Source of the DNA: a virus
IMG/VR virus record: IMGVR_UViG_3300021419_000005
Location: 1-64,000 of that record
Strand: one strand, 5' to 3'
Length of the DNA: 64,000 nt
Part shown: piece after piece, positions 7,874-15,321 of the stretch
How positions within the stretch are numbered: the stretch's first letter is position 1
How the letters are laid out: every line of letters begins with the position of its first letter
Notes under the pieces: generated by a model
Database searches by the model: none
What the model was told of the DNA's origin: nothing
Seen by the model: only the letters and a program-made list of their open reading frames with translations
Program-made: the position numbers and the translations under genes

Positions 7874-8141
7874 GTACCGCCTGCAAGGCTGCGGGCTCCC
7901 CTGCACGCTGGACGACTGCCCGCCGGGGCTGTTCATGGCCCTGAACGACGACGGCACCCCGTCTGGGCACGTGGGCCTGAAGACGCAGTACGGCCTCACC
8001 AAGCTCTCGGATGCCGGCAACGGTCGGGTCTACGCCAACGTCTCCAGCGAGACGGAAGCCTTCGTGGCTGCGAGTGGGGAGTTCTGGGGCGCCGAGGGGC
8101 TGGTCGTGCCTCTCAGCGTGGAGGTGGTCGATGCCGAGTGA
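7863..8141 (+). CDS. Small phage protein, unknown function
   Basis: The product is 92 residues. ATG 7863 follows GGAGG (7853-7857) and overlaps the previous stop by 11 bp; the end overlaps the next start by 11 bp. The spacer sequence GCCGAGGAGGTGG(C/T)CGATG is repeated before three consecutive genes here (7727, 7863 and, as a variant, 8131), suggesting that these small genes spread by duplication of the translation-coupling unit. The protein has early Cys residues (GCGLPC) and a Ser/Ala-rich C-terminal half. I do not recognise it. Confidence 0.65.
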   Translation: MPNEYRLQGCGLPCTLDDCPPGLFMALNDDGTPSGHVGLKTQYGLTKLSDAGNGRVYANVSSETEAFVAASGEFWGAEGLVVPLSVEVVDAE

Positions 8142-8871
8142 CCTCCACATCTACATCGCCGGCCCCTACACCAAGGGCGACACAGCCCGCAACATCCGCG
8201 TGATGCTCGACGCCGCTCAGTGGGTGGTGGACATCGGCGCCCACCCGTTCGTCCCGCTGCTCTCCCACTTCTGGGAGATGGTCCACCCCAACCCCTACGA
8301 AGTGTGGATGCGTTGGTGCCTGTCGTGGGTGCGTCGCTGTGATGCAGTCCTCCGGCTCCCCGGTGAGTCTTCCGGCGCTGACCGGGAGGTTGCGCTCGCC
8401 GAGGAGTTGGGAATCCCGGTGTTCACGGACAGGGCCGCACTCGCGAAGTGGGTCTTCACCAATGGCGGAGAGGTGGCCGATGCCGAGAACGCATGGGCCG
8501 ACCTGAACCGCCGGGCTGCTGCTGTGCCTGGCTTCGACCCGCAACTCGGTGAGCGCCTCGCAGATGGTCGCATCGTGTGTGACCTGAACGACGACGGCTC
8601 CATCTTCACCGCGTTCGGTGATCGGGACCGCCGAGCCCCAATGGGGCCGGACATGGGCAGCGCGGGAACTCGGGGCTTCCGGCGGGCGGCGCTTGGGAGC
8701 CCCGCGCTCAGCTACGAGCACCACCCGGAAATCGGCACGTGGAAGTGTGGGCTGATGCTCCACGGTCGAGGCGTGCACGACTTCGTCGGGTACGGCTCCT
8801 CGTTGGAAGAGGCCGAGGCCGCCGCACTCGTGGCCCTGGCCGAAGCGCGCCAGCAGTGGGGGCCGGGATGA
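8131..8871 (+). CDS. DUF4406-like / nucleoside deoxyribosyltransferase-fold protein
   Basis: The N-terminal 110 of 246 residues resemble DUF4406 and nucleoside 2-deoxyribosyltransferase-like domains. A glycine-rich opening IYIAGPYTKGD is followed by a helix, then DAVLRLPGESSGADREV with the conserved S-G-A-D-x-E segment, then LGIPVF. Family members are thought to bind nucleotides or sugars, but their role in phages is unknown. The C-terminal 130 residues are a second, unrecognised domain ending in a long Ala/Glu helix, so this may be a fusion. ATG 8131 overlaps the previous gene by 11 bp, and the stop overlaps the next start (ATGA). Confidence 0.75.
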   Translation: MPSDLHIYIAGPYTKGDTARNIRVMLDAAQWVVDIGAHPFVPLLSHFWEMVHPNPYEVWMRWCLSWVRRCDAVLRLPGESSGADREVALAEELGIPVFTDRAALAKWVFTNGGEVADAENAWADLNRRAAAVPGFDPQLGERLADGRIVCDLNDDGSIFTAFGDRDRRAPMGPDMGSAGTRGFRRAALGSPALSYEHHPEIGTWKCGLMLHGRGVHDFVGYGSSLEEAEAAALVALAEARQQWGPG

Positions 8872-9089
8872 AGCGGCTGGCCAACTTCCTCAAGCCGACC
8901 GCGCTGCACTTCCTGCGAATCGCCGCAGTCCTCCTCTTCTGCAGAACCCTGGCCGCTGTCAACGGTTGGGACCCCACCCACGTCATCGCCGTGACCGCGC
9001 TGTGCTTCGCGATGACGAACACACCCGAAGACGGATGCACATCTGTGCACGAGCCCAGCCGCGACGACCGCGGGACGGAGGACGCATGA
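8868..9089 (+). CDS. Small single-pass membrane protein
   Basis: The product is 73 residues. It starts in an ATGA overlap with the previous gene. A hydrophobic stretch from about residue 11 to 50 contains one or two helices (LHFLRIAAVLLFC and VIAVTALCFAMT), followed by an acidic polar tail. No family is recognised. Confidence 0.55.
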   Translation: MKRLANFLKPTALHFLRIAAVLLFCRTLAAVNGWDPTHVIAVTALCFAMTNTPEDGCTSVHEPSRDDRGTEDA

Positions 9090-9331
9090 CCGAACACCGC
9101 TTCTACCCACAAGCCACAGGCGAACTCAAGACGGCGCATGGCGAAGACCCGTTTGATGCGCTGCACAACCTCATCGAAGCGACACCACCCGGAGAGGCGT
9201 TCAAGCTGATCGATGAAGACATCGTGTGGGAGCCCCACGAGAACGCTCCACCTGAACTTTGCATCACGTACCAAGTGGAACTCAGGTTTTCCGTGGCCAT
9301 TTCTGAGAAGCCCAAGGCGGAGACAACATGA
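9086..9331 (+). CDS. Small acidic phage protein
   Basis: The product is 81 residues. Its start overlaps the upstream stop in an ATGA arrangement and its stop overlaps the next start the same way. It is acidic and His/Glu-rich with a predicted beta-strand ending (YQVELRFSVAIS). Translational coupling in a continuous run of seven genes supports expression; function is unknown. Confidence 0.6.
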   Translation: MTEHRFYPQATGELKTAHGEDPFDALHNLIEATPPGEAFKLIDEDIVWEPHENAPPELCITYQVELRFSVAISEKPKAETT

Positions 9332-9834
9332 ACCCGGAATCGTTCACTGTGGAAACCAGCATCAGCGCCGCCTACCAGGCGAACCGCGATGTCCGAAAGG
9401 CACGAGAGGCGCTCGACATCGCCAAAGCGGTGCAGGACGCCACGCGGGACCTCTGCATGGGCTTCGAGGACGAGGTGGCCACACTCCGCAGACGCATCGC
9501 CGAACTGGAGCAGCAAGCCGCCGACCACGAACAGGCCGACGTCAACGACCGCATGAGCGAGCCCGAGTCCATCCCCGTGGCCGAGCTCGCCGAGGTGCTC
9601 GGGTGTGAAGCTGATGCAGGGGCGGTGCGCTCGAGGGTCCAGTGGTTCGCAGGCTACGAGCGGGCCGGCAGTGACATCGAGGGATGGAGGCGCCTCTGTC
9701 GTGCGGTTCGACTGGATGGCGGCGAAGCCAGCCCAGAAGAGGTCGCGGAGGCCGTGGAGGCCATTGCACGGGAGCTTGAAAGTGCGAAGAAGGCGTTGGA
9801 GTCACCGCTCTCCCCTGACAGCACCTCCCAATGA
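9328..9834 (+). CDS. Coiled-coil phage protein, last gene of the unit
   Basis: The product is 168 residues, and the ATG at 9328 overlaps the previous stop. Helical, heptad-like segments cover about residues 20-70 (RRRIAELEQQAADHEQ) and the C-terminus (EAVEAIARELESAKKALE). The gene is followed 19 bp later by a strong hairpin (9854-9880), so it closes the transcription unit that began with the thymidylate kinase. Function is unknown. Confidence 0.6.
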   Translation: MNPESFTVETSISAAYQANRDVRKAREALDIAKAVQDATRDLCMGFEDEVATLRRRIAELEQQAADHEQADVNDRMSEPESIPVAELAEVLGCEADAGAVRSRVQWFAGYERAGSDIEGWRRLCRAVRLDGGEASPEEVAEAVEAIARELESAKKALESPLSPDSTSQ

Positions 9835-9853
9835 CAGGACCGACCGTAGCCCC

Positions 9854-9880
9854 AAACCCCGCCGAGTGATCGGCGGGTTT
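9854..9880 (+). terminator. Rho-independent terminator
   Basis: AAACCCCGCCGA, loop GTGA, TCGGCGGGTTT forms a stem of about 11 bp ending in a short T run. It lies 19 bp after the stop at 9834 and before a run of less GC-rich DNA that precedes the next gene. Confidence 0.7.
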
Positions 9881-9917
9881 CGGCGTTCACGAGGCCACCA
9901 ACGAATCTCGATTTCAC

Positions 9918-9954
9918 CACAAAACTTGTGGCGCAGATATTATCACAAGTTAAT
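9918..9954 (+). promoter_or_regulatory. Candidate promoter/operator
   Basis: After the terminator an unusually AT-rich stretch contains the short palindrome CACAA-AAC-TTGTG (9918-9930) and a second half-site CACAAGT (9944-9950). A TTGTGG (9926-9931) with GTTAAT 17 bp downstream could act as -35 and -10 boxes. The match is weak; the base-composition change and position between terminator and gene are the main support. Confidence 0.35.
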
Positions 9955-10030
9955 AGGTTGGTGTCGGCGGGGGGAGACCTCGCCACCCCGGCCCAGCGGG
10001 ACACTGGGATGCTCCAACTGAGAGCGCCAC

Positions 10031-10339
10031 ATGTTCACCATCTCCCTCCTCATCCCCCAGGCCGACAACGACGGCCGGGCCTTCTCCGAAGAGGAGGTCG
10101 CCGACTTCGAGGCGGACCTCATCGACATCTTCGGTGGCTTCTCCCGCGAGACCGCTCCGGTGGTCGGCGGCTGGGCCCACGAGGGTCGCGTCTACCGCGA
10201 CCTCTCCTTCCGCTACGTCCTCGCCGTCGGGTCCATCGCCGACGGCGCGAAGGTGGCCGAAGCGGTGAAGGTCGCCAAGGCCCGGTTCGCCCAGGAGGCC
10301 ATCTTCGTGCAGTACCTCGGGCTCTCCGAGGTCCTGTAG
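10031..10339 (+). CDS. Monocistronic phage protein, unknown function
   Basis: This 102-residue protein stands alone between a terminator (9854-9880) plus promoter-like region and another terminator (10347-10364). It has alternating strand and helix character: FTISLLIPQ, an acidic helix EEEVADFEADLI, strand RYVLAVGSI and an Ala/Lys helix. No family is recognised. Its isolated control suggests expression independent of neighbours, perhaps in the lysogen. Confidence 0.6.
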   Translation: MFTISLLIPQADNDGRAFSEEEVADFEADLIDIFGGFSRETAPVVGGWAHEGRVYRDLSFRYVLAVGSIADGAKVAEAVKVAKARFAQEAIFVQYLGLSEVL

Positions 10340-10346
10340 GCCACCC

Positions 10347-10364
10347 GGCCCCCTTCGGGGGGCC
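10347..10364 (+). terminator. Hairpin terminator, no clear T tract
   Basis: GGCCCCC, loop TTC, then GGGGGGCC forms a 7-bp all-GC stem, eight bases after the stop at 10339. It is followed by TCCATTG, which has only scattered T, so termination may be partial. Confidence 0.55.
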
Positions 10365-10410
10365 TCCATTGCCCCTGCCGGTTCGCGCCCGCGGGGGCAG
10401 CCCTGGAGGC

Positions 10411-11055
10411 ATGATGCGACGCGTCAACGTCCACACCTACCCAGTCCGGTACGCGGCGAACGAGAACCCCGGTGCGCTGGTAGTCTTCACTCCCGACGCC
10501 AACGGCCTGGTCCACCCAAGTGGCTACGGCGCTCGCCCAGCCATCGAGTGGATGACCGACCACGGCCGAGAAATGGCGGCGTACACGCGCCTGTGGCGGA
10601 ACCGCTCCTGGGCCAGTCTGACCGACGGCATCAGCGGCGCGGTGATGCGGAACCGCAACGGCTTCCGGGTGGAGGTGACCGCCACGCTCCCATCAGCATC
10701 CCGGCGCCAGACGGGGTGGGCGGACCAAGCTTCGACGCTCGAGGAGGCACTCCAGATGCTGGAGGCCTACATCGACCGCGCCCACGTCTGGGTGCGCCGC
10801 GGGATGGCCTCTGAGGTGCCTGTCGTCCTCTCCACTGGCCTCCGCTGCTGGCTCGACTCTCGGCACCCGGGCCAGGCCTTCCGCGGCCTCACGACCAAGC
10901 CCGCCGTGTTTCTCGAAGCCGACCCGGGCCGTGGCCATCGCGCAGTCCGCAACCCTTCCGGCCCCCAGGTCGCAGACGCCGAGCTCGTTGAACTCCGAGA
11001 GGCGATGCTCGCCGCTCATCGCACGTCCCAGCTTCCCCTCCCCTTCGCTGCCTGA
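10411..11055 (+). CDS. Phage protein, unknown function
   Basis: The product is 214 residues. GGAGG (10405-10409) is close to the first ATG (10411) and better spaced for the second (10414), so the exact start is uncertain by one codon. The sequence is mixed alpha/beta with a Trp-containing middle (RLWRNRSWASLTDG), a helix with EALQMLEAYIDRAHVWV and a Pro-rich C-terminus (SQLPLPFAA) like a short peptide ligand. No known domain is evident. Confidence 0.6.
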   Translation: MMRRVNVHTYPVRYAANENPGALVVFTPDANGLVHPSGYGARPAIEWMTDHGREMAAYTRLWRNRSWASLTDGISGAVMRNRNGFRVEVTATLPSASRRQTGWADQASTLEEALQMLEAYIDRAHVWVRRGMASEVPVVLSTGLRCWLDSRHPGQAFRGLTTKPAVFLEADPGRGHRAVRNPSGPQVADAELVELREAMLAAHRTSQLPLPFAA

Positions 11056-11064
11056 GAGCACACC

Positions 11065-11850
11065 ATGCCCACCGAGATCTACACCACGGCCCACGGCAAG
11101 ACGCTTGCCCTCAACCTCTCCGAAAAGGAGGCGGTCTGGCTGGCCAACTTCCGCGTCCGCGCGGCGGACCCGACCGTGTCCGTCGGCACCGTCACCAACG
11201 AGGCCTACGCGGACACGAACCCCCTCCTCGCCCCGTCCCCCATCCCCGGCCGTGGCTGGGTGACCCGTGAGGTCCATGCTCGGCCGGCCTACCAGGCCCT
11301 CCTGGACGTCATCTACCAGAAGACGGTGCAGGAGACCGGCAGCACCGCCGAGGAGCGGTTCACGCTGACGGTGGCCGCGGCGGCGGCCGAGCTCGGCATC
11401 TCGGAGTCCGCTGTGCGGACCGCCATGTACGACGGGCGGCTTCCCAGCATGAAGAAGGGCCGGCGCCTGATGACCTCCCCCGAGGCGGTCGCTGGCTACC
11501 AGGTGAGCAACCGGGGACCGCGGTCGGGCTCAAGGGTGCGCCGTGGCACCACAATCCCGTTGCGGGTGTCGCGCGGCTCCGCGAACGGCCTGGTCTTCCA
11601 TGTCGCCCACGATGGGTCGGAGTCGGAGTCCCCCGTCAAAGACCGCGAGGTCCTCGTGTCCGGCTGGTCTTCCGCCTACGTCCGGTCCAGTGTGAAGGCC
11701 AAGGACTCGCATCGGTACTGGGAGCTGGCCCCGAGCACTCAAGAGGCAGACGTGACCTTGGAGCAGTTTGGCGTGTGGGGCAGGTTCCAGGTGGTTCGCT
11801 CTCTTCGTGGGCGGGAAGCCCTGGAAGCGTGGAAGGCGCGGCCGCGGTAG
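11065..11850 (+). CDS. Excisionase-type helix-turn-helix DNA-binding protein
   Basis: The product is 261 residues. About residues 103-145 read as a MerR/excisionase-family winged helix: AAAAELGISESAVRTAMYDG, then LPSMKKGRRLMTSPEAVAGY, the usual pattern of recognition helix, turn, basic wing and final helix. The N-terminal 100 and C-terminal 110 residues are unrecognised. It could be a directionality factor or a transcriptional regulator. A second protein with the same type of HTH lies beside the integrase at 63427, which is the better excisionase candidate. Confidence 0.6.
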   Translation: MPTEIYTTAHGKTLALNLSEKEAVWLANFRVRAADPTVSVGTVTNEAYADTNPLLAPSPIPGRGWVTREVHARPAYQALLDVIYQKTVQETGSTAEERFTLTVAAAAAELGISESAVRTAMYDGRLPSMKKGRRLMTSPEAVAGYQVSNRGPRSGSRVRRGTTIPLRVSRGSANGLVFHVAHDGSESESPVKDREVLVSGWSSAYVRSSVKAKDSHRYWELAPSTQEADVTLEQFGVWGRFQVVRSLRGREALEAWKARPR

Positions 11851-12132
11851 CCGTCACTTGGCCCGCCCCATCCGCCTGCTCTGCCAGATCGGGGCTGGGA
11901 TATTCGTGCGCTACCCACCAGCGGCCCGCCGCGCAAGAATACAGGTACTGTTGCGTACGAAAGATGCGCAAGCTGCGCGCAACCCAGGGAATCGTGCTGA
12001 TGTGAGCCTTCTGCGGGCTCCTGTGTATCGGCCCTCGGGCCCAAGTGGGGTACCCACCTTCACCAGAATGCGTGGTTCCTGGGAAGCTGCTGGCGGCGCC
12101 TACCTGTATAGTCCCGCGGCTTGGAGGCTGAA

Positions 12133-13146
12133 GTGGCGAAAAAGGGGTTCGATCGGCGCGGTGTGGGGTTCTTCACAGTACGTGCATGGCAGCAGGGCAA
12201 GGGCGGGAGCTGGTGCGAAGATCCGCACTGGGGCTTCGTGAGCGTCCTCCGCTCACTGCAGGCAGGAATGGCTCGTCCCATCTTGCGGCGACTGAAACCC
12301 GATGAGACCGAGCACGACACCCCCAGAGACACGCGCATCACAGGCTACCGCAAGATTCTGGCCGCCGAACACGCTGCAGGCCACAGCGTATTGTTGTTTC
12401 AGGTTGGAAGGTACGACAGGCCATACAATGCGCGCGCCGACATCGAGGAAGAGGTGATTTCGCACGACGAGGACTCTCGCGCCGATGTGGTGACCGCACA
12501 TGTTGTCATCGGCCACTCGCCTCTCGCTGATGGCACGTTCCCTGCTCGCATCGAGACCGTCACCGGAGCATCAAGGTCAGCCATTGAGGCGGGCTTGAAC
12601 GCGATTCTGTACAGCGCCGAATGCGACTTGAGGCAGGAGGTCGCGGAGCCCGGAGGGCGCAGCTACCTGCTCTGGTGGCGCATCAAGATTGACCTTGAAA
12701 CCGAACAGACCGTGGGCGACTTCCTGCGTGACAACGAGGCGCTTGCGACCTTTTCGGTGGTGATTCCCGACACCACCATCGACTCCAACTCCGACCGGCA
12801 ATTCAACGTCACAGTAGAGACCACGCTCTCCACCTCGGAGCTCCGCGGCGATGGAGTCCTGGGGGTGTTCCGCCCCATCCTCCTTCGACAGTCGAAGTCT
12901 CGCGTCAGACTTCGAACCCAGCAGGAGCGGTACGACCTTTCTGCGGACTGCGAGCTGGCGCCCGAATCCGGGTCAGATCTTGTCGACGTTGATGCCGCGG
13001 TGGAGGCGCTTCTCACATCCGCCATGTCGAGGAAGTCGACCATCGTATTCCGACCCGCTCGCCTCCACCAACACGAGGAAATCGATTACGAAGTGGTAGT
13101 CCCCCACCTCGTGGAGCTCCTCTATGCCGAACACCATGCAGGGTGA
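12133..13146 (+). CDS. Soluble partner of a two-gene module, unknown function
   Basis: This 337-residue soluble protein does not match anything I recognise. GTG 12133 is chosen because GGAGG (12123-12127) lies five bases upstream; a TTG at 12121 is in frame but has no such site. The protein alternates beta-strands and helices, with an N-terminal basic segment, an acidic patch (EEEVISHDEDSRADVV) and a C-terminal domain with repeated strand-like FRPILLRQSKSRVRL. Its 3' end overlaps the next gene by 23 bp, so the two are co-translated. DNA is less GC-rich than the flanking phage genes, suggesting acquisition. The pairing with a membrane protein in a prophage accessory position suggests defence or superinfection exclusion (inference only). 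Confidence 0.6.
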   Translation: MAKKGFDRRGVGFFTVRAWQQGKGGSWCEDPHWGFVSVLRSLQAGMARPILRRLKPDETEHDTPRDTRITGYRKILAAEHAAGHSVLLFQVGRYDRPYNARADIEEEVISHDEDSRADVVTAHVVIGHSPLADGTFPARIETVTGASRSAIEAGLNAILYSAECDLRQEVAEPGGRSYLLWWRIKIDLETEQTVGDFLRDNEALATFSVVIPDTTIDSNSDRQFNVTVETTLSTSELRGDGVLGVFRPILLRQSKSRVRLRTQQERYDLSADCELAPESGSDLVDVDAAVEALLTSAMSRKSTIVFRPARLHQHEEIDYEVVVPHLVELLYAEHHAG

Positions 13147-13726
13147 GGGCCCCCCCCGGCGTAGGCATGCAGGCGGGCGCGAGGCAAGGCTGCTCCGGCT
13201 TCTGAGCTACCAGCACACTGCACTCACTGCCCGTCATTGGGCTGCCGTCGCATCCGGTGTGGGATGGGCAGTACTCGATACAGCTTGCTACTGGCTGAGT
13301 GGTCGAACTATCCCGTTTTTCGTGGACGGAGCTATCAACGAGCAAATCGTCTCGCTGATGGGCCTCCTGTTCGGCATCTACATGGGACTCGCGGGCGTTT
13401 TTGCTGCATCGTCCAACGAATGGCTGGACGAGCCTCTCAAGAACAGTCCGACCCTACCTGAACAGCCTACGACTCCCCTGAAGAGGCGCTCGTTCATTAT
13501 TGACACGCTGCTATACTGCTCGCTCGTAAGCGCTTTGGTTGTGGCCTACTCTGGAGTCCTCACCCCAGCGCTCCGGCATCTGTCTATCGCGCTTCTGGCG
13601 ATGACAGACGTGTCATGGGCTCGACCCGCAGCATCAGTCGCAGCATCCAGCGTAGTGCTTGCAACGGTCACCCACACAATGCTTATGGCGACGCTCATTG
13701 TTCGGTACCTGCGGGTTCGACTTTAG
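13124..13726 (+). CDS. Four-helix membrane partner of the two-gene module
   Basis: The product is 200 residues. After a basic N-terminus (about 35 residues) there are four hydrophobic segments at roughly 38-55, 74-96, 127-148 and 167-193, with a Pro-rich charged loop (NSPTLPEQPTTPLKRR) between the second and third. ATG 13124 has GGAG (13113-13116) upstream, and a second ATG at 13136 is possible. The 23-bp overlap with the 12133 gene makes the pair a tight operon. A soluble sensor or effector plus a small membrane protein is a common arrangement in abortive-infection modules, but no family can be named here. Confidence 0.6.
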   Translation: MPNTMQGEGPPRRRHAGGREARLLRLLSYQHTALTARHWAAVASGVGWAVLDTACYWLSGRTIPFFVDGAINEQIVSLMGLLFGIYMGLAGVFAASSNEWLDEPLKNSPTLPEQPTTPLKRRSFIIDTLLYCSLVSALVVAYSGVLTPALRHLSIALLAMTDVSWARPAASVAASSVVLATVTHTMLMATLIVRYLRVRL

Positions 13727-13740
13727 ACAGCGTCATAGGC

Positions 13741-13756
13741 TTGCCTAGTCAGGCAA
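13741..13756. terminator. Weak bidirectional hairpin at a convergent gene junction
   Basis: TTGCCT, loop AGTC, AGGCAA forms a 6-bp stem, flanked by AAAAC on the right. It lies between the converging stops of the rightward unit (13726) and the leftward late operon (13745), where a terminator is expected. The stem is short and overlaps the stop of the leftward gene. Confidence 0.3.
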
Positions 13757-14011
13757 AACGGCGGAGCGCTTCCCTGCCCTCCCTTCCCCGTCCAACCCGC
13801 AATCGCACCCATCCTCAATCCCGCCCCCGTACTCCGTCACCACCCGCACGGCGCACCCCTCCCTGTGCCGCACGAATGGCCGCAACCGCTCCCCTTCCTC
13901 GGCGAGCTGGAGCAGGCCTGCGACCTGGACGCGGGTGAGCTTGCGCTGACCAGGCGGCTTGGCGAGCTCGGCGCGGACCTTGGCGAAGAAGCGGGCGTTG
14001 GGCGTGGACAC
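13745..14011 (-). CDS. Small phage protein at the end of the leftward operon
   Basis: The product is 88 residues. The GTG start at 14011 is chosen because GGAGG lies five bases upstream on the minus strand. The N-terminal half is basic and helical (ARFFAKVRAELAKPPGQRK), and the end has a Cys-Asp-Cys cluster (EDGCDCGLDGEG) that could bind a metal. It is the last gene of the leftward series. Function is unknown. Confidence 0.5.
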   Translation of the reverse strand: MSTPNARFFAKVRAELAKPPGQRKLTRVQVAGLLQLAEEGERLRPFVRHREGCAVRVVTEYGGGIEDGCDCGLDGEGRAGKRSAVLPD

Positions 14012-14074
14012 AGGCACCTCCTGCGCCCGAGATAGACCGGTGGAGCCGCTGGTGGCGGACTGCATCTGACCGGC

Positions 14075-14278
14075 TCACCGCCCCTTCTTGAAGTGCTCCA
14101 CCACGATCGCCCGCTCCACCCGGGTGAGCCGCTCCTTCACCAGCTGGAGCCGCGGAGCATCCTCCGCCGCCCACCCGCACGAGATGCAGGCCGCTGCGAG
14201 CCGCTCTCCGTCAGCGGGCCTGGCGTAGACCGTTGGTCGGCCACAGCCAGGGCAGCGGTAGCGGGGGCGGGCCTTCAC
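14075..14278 (-). CDS. Small zinc-ribbon protein
   Basis: The product is 67 residues. Two Cys pairs, CPGC (about residues 9-12) and CISC (about 31-34), spaced by about 18 residues, form a classic zinc-ribbon pattern with Tyr/Arg-rich knuckles. A basic helical tail (VKERLTRVERAIVVEHFKKGR) follows. It overlaps the start of the upstream secreted-protein gene by 4 bp (ATGA-type). Such ribbons often bind nucleic acid or proteins; the partner is unknown. Confidence 0.6.
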   Translation of the reverse strand: MKARPRYRCPGCGRPTVYARPADGERLAAACISCGWAAEDAPRLQLVKERLTRVERAIVVEHFKKGR

Positions 14279-14706
14279 TCGCCGAACTCGGCGCGCAGGT
14301 CCCTGAGAAAGGCTTGGTTGTCACCCGGGTCGAAGGTCGAGCACCCGCTGGTGTACCCGTCGAACGCGTAGACGACTCGCTTGTCCCACTGGTCGAAGCG
14401 GCGCCCGCACGCGGGTCCATGGATACGGTGTTTCACTACAACCACCTCGCCCACTTCGACTCCGACGAATGCCTCCTCGACTTTGAACCGAGTGCGCTGC
14501 GTCCACATCCCCTCATTGCAGCCGGATGGAAGGGTGCCGAGCACGACGCCGAGAAAGACCTGGTCGAAGTCTTTCGCGAACTCCACTCCGTTCGCCCCGT
14601 GCTCGCACTTGCAGGCCTGTGCCTCCTGCACCGTCGGGGCGCCCGGCCAGGACAAGATCAGGCCCATGCCCAAGGCTCCAGCGAATCGCCACACCCATCT
14701 TCGCAT
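14275..14706 (-). CDS. Secreted NTR/TIMP-like protein
   Basis: The product is 143 residues. An N-terminal signal sequence (MRRWVWRFAGALGMGLILSW) ends in a small-residue region before ACKCEH. The mature protein opens with a Cys-X-Cys motif, then DFDQVFLGVVLG, then FKVEEAFVGVEVGEVVVV, then two further Cys residues (GPACGRRF and TSGCSTF). This order of an N-terminal CxC, an OB-fold-like series of strands and late Cys residues resembles bacterial NTR/TIMP-like (tissue inhibitor of metalloproteinase-like) domains. It is host-type cargo rather than a structural phage protein. Its role in the periplasm or outside the cell is unknown. Confidence 0.55.
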   Translation of the reverse strand: MRRWVWRFAGALGMGLILSWPGAPTVQEAQACKCEHGANGVEFAKDFDQVFLGVVLGTLPSGCNEGMWTQRTRFKVEEAFVGVEVGEVVVVKHRIHGPACGRRFDQWDKRVVYAFDGYTSGCSTFDPGDNQAFLRDLRAEFGE

Positions 14707-14803
14707 CCACCCTCCGAGCGCCCAGCGGTGTCCAGAGTGCCTTCAGCGAGGCTACTCGTCCAGCATGGAGAGAGGCCAGGACCGAGGCACACGGGCGAGA
14801 CAC

Positions 14804-14823
14804 ATGTCCTGAACGCTCAACCC
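14804..14823 (+). promoter_or_regulatory. ATGTCCTGA-type element upstream of plus-strand cargo genes
   Basis: ATGTCCTGAACGCTCAACCC occurs 45 bp before the gene at 14869. A near copy, ATGTCCTGAGCGTCAACC, lies at 16277-16294 upstream of the gene at 16468, and ATGTCCTGAGCATCGC lies at 21199-21214 upstream of the gene at 21272. All three are intergenic and precede plus-strand genes embedded in the leftward operon. A shared regulatory role is inferred; I see no standard -35/-10 pair attached to them. Confidence 0.35.
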
Positions 14824-14868
14824 CCAGGGGGGGGATTCCGTGGAAGGAGGTACAGCCCCGGAGTACAC

Positions 14869-15321
14869 ATGTCCTCAGCCGCGAACAACGCCGAACGAAG
14901 GCTCGCCCGAGACCTCCAGCGCTACGGACTCTCGGAGGGCGGGGGCATCCTGCGGCCGTCGCCTGCAGAGCAAATGCTGGACTACATCGTCGCGTGGGGA
15001 GCGAGCTCCTCGGGCCCGGTCGACCGCCCGTCGACGAGCGACCTGGCGTGGCGGGCGGTCACCTCAAGGCGTGCGCTTGGCTTCATCGAGGCCCGGAGTA
15101 GCGGGCTGAAGTCCACTGGGAGGGTCGCAAACCCGCTGCGAGGTGAGGCGCGCCGGGTCCTTGCACTGCCCTTCGCGCGGCAGGAAGACGGTTCGCTGGA
15201 GATGCGGGTCCTGAAGCTGGTCACCCCGAGCCGGTCGCTCGACCTCCGCCAGGTCAGCGACCTGATGCGGCAGTGGGGGTGCCACCCCATCGGGTGGGGG
15301 GACGAGGCCCTGCCTGCCTGA
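14869..15321 (+). CDS. Plus-strand cargo gene, unknown function
   Basis: The product is 150 residues. ATG 14869 has GGAG (14860-14863) six bases upstream. A stronger AAGGAGG at 14844-14850 is too far from it but could belong to a leader. The protein is soluble, with an N-terminal helix (ANNAERRLARDLQRYGL) and a C-terminal region LRQVSDLMRQWGCHPIGWG that looks like a compact helical domain. It is transcribed against the surrounding late operon and is probably a moron. Confidence 0.5.
   Translation: MSSAANNAERRLARDLQRYGLSEGGGILRPSPAEQMLDYIVAWGASSSGPVDRPSTSDLAWRAVTSRRALGFIEARSSGLKSTGRVANPLRGEARRVLALPFARQEDGSLEMRVLKLVTPSRSLDLRQVSDLMRQWGCHPIGWGDEALPA

Noticed and set aside
10119-10436. Arg-rich minus-strand frames opposite 10031-10339
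   Set aside because: They are low-complexity Arg/Pro/Gly frames antisense to a better-supported gene flanked by terminators.
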